From NCBI GenBank assembly GCA_964020155.1, contig OZ026555.1, forward strand, positions 4,314,795 to 4,324,794: a stretch of 10,000 nucleotides of DNA, in the 5' to 3' direction. Below, piece after piece: positions 1 through 7,200 of the stretch. The position numbers were made by a program, and so were the translations under genes. Source of the DNA: Chondrilla cf. caribensis. Lineage: Eukaryota > Porifera > Demospongiae > Chondrillida > Chondrillidae. The stretch's first letter is position 1; each line of letters opens with the position of its first letter. The notes under the pieces are model-generated. The model had not been told where the DNA came from. It searched no databases and saw only the letters and a program-made list of their open reading frames with translations.

Positions 1-58
1 TATGAGTTCACTCAGACTTGCAAGACACAAAGGAAGTTCCGACCCTCCCACCTCCTGT
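1..58 (+). CDS. pmt: PEAMT copy 1, probable exon (partial at window edge)
   Basis: Read from base 2, this gives 19 codons beginning MSSLRLARH and ending at a TGT|GTAATT donor in phase 0. That is the phase needed by the next exon at 180. In PEAMT a Met-x-Ser-x-x-Leu-x-Arg helix follows the SAM-binding DLS-N motif, about 15-20 residues before the VxFE strand, and this stretch fits that position. The match is short and the donor is only moderate, so this is less certain than the other exons. Confidence 0.55.
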
Positions 59-3000
59 GTAATTCGAGCACATGTTTGGTCTATACCTCGACATCCAATA
101 GCCTTTCAGTCATGGTTGTTGTTATTCACACTATCATTACATCATCAACTGGTTGTCTCTGTGTGCACTGTGTGTACAGGTTCACTTTGACATTTGCGAT
201 GCCACTCTGATGGACTTCCCGGAGAACTCCTTCGATGTGGTGTACTCTCGGGACACCATTTTCCACATTCAAAACAAGCTCACCTTATTCCAAAAGTATG
301 TATGCACCTATGTATGTACTGTACGTACATCTGTGAATAGAGCTGTAATATGTATGTACTGTATGCTGGTTGACTGGTGTGACATCCTGTACAAGACAGG
401 TTGACTTTGACGTCCTGTACAAGACTGGTTGACTGTGACGTCCTGTACAAGACAGGTTGACTTTGACGTCCTGTACAAGACTGGTTGACTGTGACGTCCT
501 GTACAAGACTGGTTGACTGTGACATCCTGTACAAGACTGGTTGACTGTGACGTCCTGTACAAGACTGGTTGACTTTGACGTCCTGTACAAGACTGGTTGA
601 CTGTGACGTCCTGTACAAGACAGGTTGACTTTGACGTCCTGTACAAGGCTGGCTGACTGTGACGTCCTGTACAAGACTGGTTGACTGTGACGTCCTGTAC
701 AAGACAGGTTGACTTTGACGTCCTGTACAAGGCTGGCTGACTGTGACGTCCTGTACAAGGCTGGCTGACTGTGACGTCCTGTACAAGGCTGGTTGACTGT
801 GACGTCCTGTACAAGGCCATATCAGTTTCTCATACACGGTAGCTGTCTTACGACTTTGTTTTTGTACAGACTGTACTAATGGCTCCGACCTGGAGGGACC
901 ATCATGATATCAGACTACTGTTGCAAGGAAGGAGAGTGGTCCGACAAGTTCACCAGCTACGTGAAGCAGCGGGGGTATTCCTTGCTGTCCGTTGAAGTTA
1001 GTCATACTGTGGGTACATACTGTATGCATACTACATACTGTACAAACAGTATGTGCATTGTACATTCATATTGCATACAAAGTATGTATATACATTCATA
1101 CAATACATATTAGCATGATTCATACAGGTATACAGTATTTTATCAAGTATGTACAGTATAGGTATATGTCATGTCACCTTTAGGAAGGATTCACAGAGAA
1201 TGGATCCTTTTTATGAGGTACGTACCAGGGCTTCCGGGTGTTCTTTGAAGCCATCATTTTGTACTTTGAAATGATCCATTTTCTCTGTTTCCTTCCTGAA
1301 GGTGATATAAATATGTAACATGTATGTACCCTGATTAGCCACTTACTGACCTTTCAGTAGATAATTGATTAATCTATTGTCACATCTAAGGATGTCAGGG
1401 ATACCAAGGGTATACATACCGTATAGCGGGAAATATTCGCGGGACAAAATTTTCGCGGATTTCGCAGTTTGCCTAACATCTGCGAAAATTTTATCCGCGA
1501 AATTTTATTTTTGGAGCCATCTGCGAAAATTTTGTCCCGTAAAAAATTCACACTATACGGTATATCCCTGTTGGTCTCTTTGATGTTGACACCAATCAGG
1601 ATACACATGCTAACATGCATACCTACGTTTGTACGTACGCACGGTCTGTACAGTAGCTAAGGGCTAGTGCAATACAAGCTACATACATACATGCATATAC
1701 CCTACATGTATGAAGACTCCACTGGTGCCTCCAATCCTCACCTGTGTAGCACTATGGTAAAACACTGGAACAGGCTGGTTTTACAGACGTTGAGGCTCAA
1801 GACAGAACCGATCAATTTGTCATGATATTGAAGAGAGAACTTGATGGGTTCACTAAGAATAAAGATAGTTTTCTTCAGGTACCATGCTTTATCTTATGTC
1901 CCCATACACACAGTGTTGTGGTGTTCTCTGACTGTCCCTTGCTTGCTGTGTAGCCCCGGCCCATGTGCATTTCTCAGAATTAGCACTTTGTGCTCTGCAT
2001 TGTACATTCCTTCTTTGCTTAACACCATAGTTTTCTCAGAAACACCCTAACCTCAACATTGTGTTCCTTCTTTGCTCAACAGCATAGATTCCTTAGAAGC
2101 ACCCTAACCTCAACATTGTGTTCCTTCTTTGCTCAACAGCATAGATTCCTTAGAAACATCCTAACCTCAACATTGTGTTCCTTCTTTGCTCAACAGCATA
2201 GATTCCTTAGAACACGCTAACCTCAACATTATGTACCTTTTTTGCTTAACAGTGTAGATTCCTTAGAAACACCTCAACCTCAACATCGCGTGTTCCTTCT
2301 TTGCTTAACAGCATAGATTTCTCAGAAACACCCTAACCTCAACATCGTGTCCTTCTTTGCTCAACAGCATAGATTCCTTAGAAACATCCTAACCTCAACA
2401 TTGTGTTCCTTCTTTGCTCAACAGCATAGATTCCTTAGAACACGCTAACCTCAACATTATGTACCTTTTTTGCTTAACAGTGTAGATTCCTTAGAAACAC
2501 CTCAACCTCAACATCGCGTGTTCCTTCTTTGCTTAACAGCATAGATTTCTCAGAAACACCCTAACCTCAACATCGTGTCCTTCTTTGCTCAACAGCATAG
2601 ATTCCTTAGAAACATCCTAACCTCAACATTGTGTTCCTTCTTTGCTCAACAGCATAGATTCCTTAGAACACGCTAACCTCAACATTATGTACCTTTTTTG
2701 CTTAACAGTGTAGATTCCTTAGAAACACCTCAACCTCAACATCGCGTGTTCCTTCTTTGCTCAACAGCATAGATTCCTTAGAACACGCTAACCTCAACAT
2801 TATGTACCTTTTTTGCTTAACAGTGTAGATTCCTTAGAAACACCTCAACCTCAACATCGCGTGTTCCTTCTTTGCTTAACAGCATAGATTTCTCAGAAAC
2901 ACCCTAACCTCAACATCGTGTCCTTCTTTGCTCAACAGCATAGATTCCTTAGAAACACCCTAACCTCAACATCGTGTCCTTCTTTGCTTAACAGCATAGA

Positions 3001-4335
3001 TTCCTCAGAAACACCTTAACCTCAACATTGTGTGTTCCTTGTTTGCTCTACACCATAGATTTCTCAGAAATACTTACAAGAACATCTGACCTTACTGTTA
3101 CACATTCCCTGCTTGCTAGCAGCCTGAATTTCTTAGAAGCACCTCAAGTTATGGATAGCCTTACACTGATGCTTAGACAACCACATACATACATTCGTCT
3201 CCATGGAGTGTCCACCTTTAGCACTTGTGGACTGTTGTCACGGAACAAAAGTATTTGTTTGTACAAAATTAATGAAATTCTTGGACACATTACCTCGATA
3301 GTACTCCTTGTTCGCTAATGGTGTGGTTGTGCCACCCACGTCTTTCTCAGGAAACCTAAGATGACCACCACTTCCCAATCTTCACAAGTAGATAAGTTGA
3401 ATTCAGTTACTCTATCCCTGGAAATTGCAGCTCAGCTGTTATGATTCATATTCTCAGCCTGCTTATTCTCAGTGTACATGCCTGCTGTATTTAATTTTTG
3501 GAATGTCTGCGAAAAAGATGCCTCCAAATATGGGACACATGGTTGGAATTACAGTGGAACCTCTATTAAAGGACTCTCCCAATAAAGGACACCATAGGAA
3601 ATACCTCCCTACAAAGGACACTTTCTTAGACCCCAGAAATGAACTTCCCTATAGTGTTAATACATTTTTTACCTCTGAAGAGTGGACAACCTCTCTACAG
3701 TGGACAAAGTAGCTGGTCCCAATTTGTCCTTTATAAATAGGTTCCACTGTAGAACTATATTCCTTTGAGTATTTCGAAGTATTTTTGGAATGACAGAGAC
3801 TTGTGAAGTGTATAGTAGGACACCTTTAAGAGCATGGGTGAGTAACATAATTGGAAGAGTTGTGAACCTTCACCCAATCCACTAGCAACAGCAGAATATG
3901 GTGTGAAATGGTTGACCAACTAGGTGTCAATATAGCAAAATTGAATGTACATAATTCACTATCCAAATTATCTCCAAACATATCGACAGGAATTGAATGG
4001 TATGGGATTCCATAGCACTGACAGGCAGTGAGCTGTGGAAATGTTTGGAGATGAATTATCTGGCTAATGAACTACAGTATCATTTTCATAATATATTGTG
4101 ATGTATACCACATATTACAAGGGCATGTTAGGTTCGTGGACACTCCTTGATGACGTGATGTACTTTGTTGAAATCATGGTGCTGTGTTAGCAGACAAGTC
4201 TTTGTTTCTAAGTGAGAACCCTCCTCTGTTTGTGCATGGCTTCAACAACGCCATTGTGCCTATACTGTGGAAACCCTTTATGTATGTATGGGGGGGGGGG
4301 TCAGTTCTAAATGTACTGTTACACTGATAAATAAG

Positions 4336-4410
<75 letters not shown>

Positions 4411-4415
4411 TGTGT

Positions 4416-4508
<93 letters not shown>

Positions 4509-4747
4509 TGGGTGTGGGTGTGTGTGTGGGTGTGTGTGTGTGTGTGTGTGGGTGTGCATGTTGTTGTATTTGTGTGTATACATCCATTGCAACCCTGTGT
4601 TCACTCTAGTGTATACATGCGCTGTACACCACCTAGGACTTCAGTGAAGATGATTACCACTCCGTTGTGACTGACTGGGAGAGCAAGATTACGCGCTGTG
4701 ATGAAGGAGACCAACGATGGGGACTGTTCTTGGCAAAGAAGGTCTGA
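1..4747 (+). CDS. pmt: Phosphoethanolamine N-methyltransferase, 3' half (gene copy 1, probable pseudogene or disrupted allele)
   Basis: Spliced from exons 1-58 (partial), 180-295, 870-996, 1750-1878 and 4637-4747. All five join in consistent phase (0, 2, 0, 0) and give about 180 codons ending in TGA. PEAMT methylates phosphoethanolamine to phosphocholine with SAM in the cytosol. The identification rests on the order of family motifs from the second methyltransferase domain: FDICDAT, then [17 protein letters not shown], then [39 protein letters not shown] and finally [10 protein letters not shown] at the C-terminus. The order and spacing match plant and animal PEAMT. In the third exon an in-frame TAA at 877-879 lies directly before WLRPGG, and no AG acceptor can skip it without losing that motif. 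Otherwise the visible exons look intact. The 5' part of the gene is outside the window. Confidence 0.88.
180..295 (+). CDS. pmt: PEAMT copy 1, exon with SAM-binding and [10 protein letters not shown] motifs
   Basis: Begins after a TGTGTACAG acceptor and ends at AA|GTATGT, a good donor, in phase 2. It encodes [20 protein letters not shown] and continues to [17 protein letters not shown]. The Asp-Ala-Thr block corresponds to the SAM-adenine side of the Rossmann-like fold, and YSRDTI-HI is highly characteristic of the second domain of PEAMT. Confidence 0.9.
296..869 (+). other. Intron of PEAMT copy 1 filled by a 28-bp minisatellite
   Basis: Bounded by GTATGT and TTTTTGTACAG. About 455 of its 574 bases are the 28-bp array described separately. 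The remainder is AT-rich sequence with several TGTAC/GTACA words. Confidence 0.8.
366..825 (+). repeat. 28-bp minisatellite, about 16 copies, no indels
   Basis: The word CRTCCTGTACAAG recurs at 383, 411, 439 and then every 28 bases to 803, so 16 registers are exactly in phase. The unit also carries GGTTGACTKTGACGTC. Variants are linked: units with AAGACAGG also carry TTGACTTTG (383, 439, 607, 691), while AAGGCTGGC units cluster in the 3' third (635, 719, 747). That pattern fits local unequal exchange or slippage. Because 28 is not divisible by three and the antisense unit lacks stops, all three antisense frames stay open, giving artefactual ORFs of 157-185 residues. Confidence 0.95.
870..996 (+). 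CDS. pmt: PEAMT copy 1, exon with WLRPGG motif and an in-frame TAA
   Basis: Follows TTTTTGTACAG and ends at GAA|GTTAGT in phase 0. After completing the Lys codon from the previous exon, it reads Leu-Tyr-stop-Trp-Leu-Arg-Pro-Gly-Gly and continues [18 protein letters not shown] and [13 protein letters not shown]. The TAA at 877-879 occupies one residue of a conserved block where relatives have Lys or Ser before Trp. It is one substitution from AAA, CAA, GAA or TCA. The only AG between the acceptor and the motif falls inside the PGG codons, so alternative splicing cannot restore the exon. Confidence 0.88.
1174..1305. repeat. Imperfect inverted repeat with about 40-bp arms (foldback or MITE-like)
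   Basis: The left end TCACCTTTAGGAAGG (1174-1188) matches the reverse complement of the right end CCTTCCTGAAGGTGA (1291-1305) at 14 of 15 bases. Similarity continues inward through the CACAGAGAA-TGGATCC region (1192-1207) against GGATC/TTCTCTGT complements at about 1273-1288, with small gaps. Inside lie the palindrome GGTACGTACC (1217-1226) and a GGCTTC/GAAGCC hairpin. No clear target-site duplication was seen, so assignment to a transposon is uncertain. Confidence 0.65.
1419..1560. mobile_element. Short TA-flanked MITE rich in TTTTCGCG words
   Basis: Terminal inverted repeats start CCGTATAG (1419-1426) and end CTATACGG (1553-1560). A perfect 17-bp complementary segment, CGGGACAAAATTTTCGC, lies at 1440-1456 with its complement at 1523-1539. 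The element is directly flanked by TA at 1417-1418 and 1561-1562, as expected for a TA target-site duplication. At 142 bp it has no coding capacity. The middle contains further GCGAAAATTTT/AATTTCGCG words, so nearly the whole element can fold on itself. TA duplication suggests mobilisation by a Tc1/mariner-type transposase (inference). Confidence 0.85.
1750..1878 (+). CDS. pmt: PEAMT copy 1, exon with [15 protein letters not shown] motif
   Basis: 43 codons in phase 0 at both ends, between CTGTGTAG and CAG|GTACCA. It encodes [20 protein letters not shown] followed by [23 protein letters not shown]. The AGF-DV-A-DRTDQF block is the late region of the second PEAMT domain, placed as expected between YGKTLE and the C-terminal acidic helix. 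Confidence 0.92.
1940..3145 (+). repeat. 57-bp minisatellite with 228-bp higher-order repeat, about 20 units
   Basis: Each unit of about 57 bp reads roughly CCTAACCTCAACATTGTG, TTCCTTCTTTGCTCAACAG, CATAGATTCCTTAGAAACA. Well-conserved units run from about 2030 to 3060, with degenerate ones at both edges. Four unit types form a 228-bp higher-order unit. The diagnostic AACACGCTAACC starts at 2211, 2439 and 2667, exactly 228 apart, and the two full copies look identical by eye. A further copy at 2782 is only 115 bp away, a two-unit deletion. The array must have expanded recently, because the higher-order copies have hardly diverged. Confidence 0.95.
3552..3749. mobile_element. TA-flanked MITE with pogo/Tigger-like termini
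   Basis: The left terminus CAGTGGAACCTCTATTAAAG is mirrored at the right end as CTTTATAAATAGGTTCCACTG. The element is flanked by TA at 3550-3551 and 3750-3751. CAGTGGAACCTC-type ends with TA duplications are typical of pogo/Tigger-group Tc1/mariner elements and their non-autonomous derivatives (established knowledge). It is 198 bp long with several internal AAAGGACAC and AGTGGACAA words and no transposase. The open frame over part of it is not conserved coding sequence. Confidence 0.85.
3951..4074. repeat. Imperfect foldback with 12-bp perfect inner arms
   Basis: ATCTCCAAACAT at 3970-3981 is perfectly complementary to ATGTTTGGAGAT at 4041-4052. Outward of this, AATTCACTATCCAAATT resembles the complement of the right-hand segment to about 4074, with a 3-4 base gap. 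A small CACTG/CAGTG hairpin lies inside. It may be an old MITE; no target-site duplication was recognised. Confidence 0.55.
4291..4300 (+). repeat. G10 homopolymer
   Basis: Ten consecutive G residues lie about 36 bases before the TG tract. Length is prone to sequencing error. Confidence 0.9.
4336..4556 (+). repeat. (TG)n microsatellite, about 220 bp, interrupted
   Basis: Nearly pure TG from 4336, broken by two TC interruptions near 4409-4420 and by GGGTG interruptions in the last third. It lies in the last intron of PEAMT copy 1, ending about 80 nt before the 3' splice site, with UG on the transcript strand. ORFs of up to 137 residues across it are artefacts. Confidence 0.97.
4637..4747 (+). 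CDS. pmt: PEAMT copy 1, terminal exon
   Basis: Starts after CACCACCTAG in phase 0 and encodes [20 protein letters not shown], then [16 protein letters not shown] and TGA (4745-4747). The family C-terminus has a DFSEEDY helix, a tryptophan-lysine segment and Q-R-WGLF-AKK as its last residues, all recognisable here, so this is the true end of the gene. No canonical AATAAA is evident in the next several hundred bases. Confidence 0.93.
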   Translation, partial: DFSEDDYHSVVTDWESKITRCDEGDQRWGLFLAKKV

Positions 4748-4937
4748 CAAACACTGGAATATTGGTGGAGGTAGAGTAATTTAACAGTTCGTTCAGGTTT
4801 TGATCATATTCACTATTTATTTAGGATTTAGGTTATTTTAGGTCCAATCATGCATATTGTGACATCCGAATACATTCAAATATATTTAATTTGAAGTATG
4901 AAATTATCATGTGCTTGACGGGTGCTCTGTACTTGCT

Positions 4938-5188
4938 GCATGTTAAGGAGCATGTCAGGGTGCATGTTGAGGTACATGTTGAGGTGCATGTTGAGATGCA
5001 TGTTTTGATGCATGTTGAGATTCATGAGATGCATGAGATGCAAGTTGAGGTACATGTTGAGATGCATGTTCAGATGCATGTTGAGGTACATGTCATAATG
5101 TATGTTGAAGTGCATGTCAAGGTGCATGTTGAAATGCATGTCAAGGTGCATGTTAAGATGTGTGTTGAGGTGCATTTTGAGCTGCAAG
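4938..5188 (+). repeat. 12-bp minisatellite, about 21 copies
   Basis: Consensus GCATGTTGAGGT with frequent transitions (TACATG, TGCATG, GTCAAGG) and two or three shortened CATGAGATG units near 5024-5042. All lengths stay multiples of three, so the array is open on both strands, as HVEVHVEM-type on plus and NMHLNMHLD-type on minus. Low-complexity translation, no flanking gene structure and the Met/His bias of CATG words argue against a protein. Confidence 0.93.
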
Positions 5189-5644
5189 CACACATACACA
5201 TGACACGATGTATATCAATGTGTATGCCAACATGCAGAACTGCTAAATTTCATCCATGAAATATTATCCCATACATTCTTCACGTTTGTTCCAGTTGACC
5301 TCCTGTATGAGATCATGGTAGTGTGCTTCAGTTGAATTGAGAGGTGTGTTTCTGGCTAAGTGACCTAATGGTGTGGGTGGTACTGACCTGTTGTTACTAT
5401 GGAATCTCCAGTGAAGTCGTGTCCATTTTCATGTTTCTATATCCACTCAACAAGATTCCTTTGAAATGGTGAAACCAACATGTACACACTGAATTCTGTC
5501 ATGTCTGTATGTTTGTCTAAGAACACACTGAATTCTCAGAAGCTCACACTCCCAGTTTGTATGCAGTCCAGATCAGATTTGTATAAGGCAATCACTTGTT
5601 GCTTAAAAACCATAAATTAGGTGGGTTTGATACTATGACAACCA

Positions 5645-5897
5645 TTCATGTACACTTCTCAACGGCTACTCATGTATGTACACTTCTCAATGGCCACTCA
5701 TGTACATACAATTCTCGAGGGCCACTCATGATCATGTATGTACACTTCTCGAGGGCCACTCATGATCATGTATGTACACTTCTCAAGGGCCACTCATGTA
5801 CGTACAACTCTCAATGGCCACTCATGTACATAAAATTCTCGAGGGCCACTCATGTACGTACACTTCTCAACGGCCACTCATGTATGTACACTTCTCA
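5645..5897 (+). repeat. 28-bp minisatellite with two 34-bp units, 8-9 copies
   Basis: The word ACTTCTCAAYGGCCACTCAT followed by GTAYGTAC starts at 5654, 5682, 5710, 5744, 5778, 5806, 5834, 5862 and 5890. Intervals are 28, 28, 34, 34, 28, 28, 28 and 28. The two longer units carry an extra 6 bases making CATGATCATG. Units alternate between CTCAAYGGCC and CTCGAGGGCC forms. It has the same period as the intronic array at 366-825 but no obvious sequence homology apart from GTAC words. Confidence 0.93.
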
Positions 5898-6159
5898 CCT
5901 ATTGAGATGGGAATTGCTTCAGAATTTAGTTCATGCCTTAAGCTAGACCCGATTAAAATATCACTTTGACACACCCCCTTTCCTATAAGTTATGCAAGAA
6001 GGCGTTTGGTTCGGTGATCAGCCAGAAACTCAGTACTGTAATGTACATGAGGTATACATCTGCAATTTTTTCAGTGTCATCCCCTATAGTGCACTACCAC
6101 ACTTTGTGATTAATAATGAGTGAAGACAGAGAGGATTTATGTATCATAATCAGACATTT

Positions 6160-6165
6160 TTTATT
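6160..6165 (-). terminator. Candidate poly(A) signal of glutamine synthetase
   Basis: TTTATT on plus reads AATAAA on minus, 322 bases after the TAG stop. It is the first such hexamer downstream of the gene, implying a 3' UTR of roughly 340 nt. An overlapping ATTAAA follows. Confidence 0.55.
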
Positions 6166-6486
6166 TAATTTAGGGAAGAGAAGCCATAATAATTATTATC
6201 AAGAATAATAACCCATAATAGTTGGACACTCAGTACAAAATACCACCACAGCAAATGTCTAGATAGACAGTTGTAAAATATATCACCTATTGGAAAACAA
6301 AAATACCCAGTAGATGTTCAGAATAAAAACCCTAAGTACGATCATGCATCTCTCGGCATTTGAGTAAAATATAACTACGCAATGCAAAACCTTAATTACA
6401 TAATGAACGCTGCCCAAGTTAATGGTCTTTGAGTACATGCCTAGCTCTCCTTACTCGGTTAAAAAGGTGGATCTAATAACTGGTCA
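6166..6486 (-). other. Probable 3' UTR of glutamine synthetase
   Basis: AT-rich stretch without gene signals between the stop codon and the candidate poly(A) signal. It contains a run of AATAATTATTAT-like sequence at about 6186-6215. Extent inferred only. Confidence 0.5.
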
Positions 6487-6990
6487 CTATTTACTACCCT
6501 CCCAAGATTTCAGAATAATGGATCGAACAAGTGCTTCCGTCACTCTGTATGGATCACAGTTACTGGAAGGTCTTCGGTCCTCGAGGTAGCCCTTTCCATC
6601 TGCATTGACCTGACGTGGGATACGTATGCTAGCTCCACGGTGAGCAACACCATAGGAGAAGGTCTTGTAATCTGATGTTTCGTGAGCACCAGTAAGTCTT
6701 CTCATATTGTCACGACCATCCTTGGGATCGTAACATCTGATGTGATTGTCATGGAATTTCTCAAGGTTCTTCATAGCTGCTTCGATAACACTGATTCCAC
6801 CGTCTTCACGCATGGCCTTTGTGCTGAAATTGCAGTGAGCTCCAGCACCACTCCAATCTCCAGGCATAGGTTTTGGATCCAGAGTGGCTTTGATCCCAAG
6901 GTCCTCACACACACGATGTAGAATATACCGTGATATCCATAACTGATCACCCATTGAAATTCCTTCACATGGGCCAACTTGATACTCGTG
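6487..6990 (-). CDS. GLUL: Glutamine synthetase exon 2 (C-terminal catalytic part)
   Basis: Begins after AATAAATGCAG on the minus strand with CAC GAG TAT, giving [10 protein letters not shown]. The ATG five codons' worth of sequence away is not a start; the two codons ATG CAG before this point belong to the intron. The exon ends SWEGSK then TAG, slightly shorter than the vertebrate tail. Confidence 0.95.
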   Translation of the reverse strand, partial: HEYQVGPCEGISMGDQLWISRYILHRVCEDLGIKATLDPKPMPGDWSGAGAHCNFSTKAMREDGGISVIEAAMKNLEKFHDNHIRCYDPKDGRDNMRRLTGAHETSDYKTFSYGVAHRGASIRIPRQVNADGKGYLEDRRPSSNCDPYRVTEALVRSIILKSWEGSK

Positions 6991-7053
6991 CTGCATTTAT
7001 TAAGTAAAAATAAAAATCAGCTGTAATATGCATTTTTATGACATATTACGCAT

Positions 7054-7102
<49 letters not shown>

Positions 7103-7164
7103 TACACACACAAATACACACAAACACACACACACATACACAAATACACACACAAATACACACA

Positions 7165-7200
<36 letters not shown>

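Larger units (their letters stand above)
997..1749 (+). other. Intron of PEAMT copy 1 with two inverted-repeat elements
   Basis: Bounded by GTTAGT and CACCTGTGTAG. It holds AT-rich TACTGTATG-type sequence at about 1005-1165, an imperfect inverted repeat at 1174-1305 and a TA-flanked MITE at 1419-1560, each described separately. Confidence 0.8.
1879..4636 (+). other. 2.76-kb last intron of PEAMT copy 1
   Basis: Bounded by GTACCATG and CACCACCTAG; the acceptor has a poor pyrimidine tract. In order it contains a 57-bp minisatellite array (about 1940-3145), unremarkable sequence to 3549, a TA-flanked pogo-like MITE (3552-3749), a foldback (about 3951-4074), a G10 run at 4291-4300 and a long interrupted TG tract (4336-4556). 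No further exon is needed, since the flanking exons join in phase 0 within a conserved region. Confidence 0.8.
4748..6159. other. Spacer between PEAMT copy 1 stop and the glutamine synthetase 3' end
   Basis: Includes the 3' UTR of PEAMT copy 1, of unknown extent. It holds a 12-bp array (4938-5188) and a 28/34-bp array (5645-5897). In 5200-5640 I see no gene, only a short direct repeat ACACACTGAATTCT near 5485 and 5524. Nothing is recognised in 5900-6159. Open frames here arise from the arrays. Confidence 0.7.

Noticed and set aside
366..825. CRISPR-like regular repeat
   Set aside because: Head-to-tail repeats without spacers, within an animal intron.
280..837. Three overlapping antisense ORFs of 157-185 residues
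   Set aside because: All are translations of the 28-bp array, whose antisense strand lacks stops in every frame. The array lies in an intron of a recognised gene on the other strand.
3425..3712. 95-residue plus-strand ORF
   Set aside because: Runs into the pogo-like MITE at 3552, lies in an intron and has no recognisable domain.
4174..4670. Cys/Val and Thr/His-rich ORFs over the TG tract
   Set aside because: Pure dinucleotide-repeat translations inside an intron. The same holds for the ORFs at 7017-7306 and 9228-9744.
4876..5259. ORFs of 107 and 122 residues over the 12-bp array
   Set aside because: Explained by a period divisible by three without stops; no splice sites, homology or promoter seen.
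5200..5640. Possible gene between the two arrays in the spacer
   Set aside because: No long frame, motif or splice structure; only a short direct repeat near 5485 and 5524.
6682..6921. Plus-strand ORFs at 6682-6921 and 7364-7618
   Set aside because: They are the antisense shadow of the glutamine synthetase exons.
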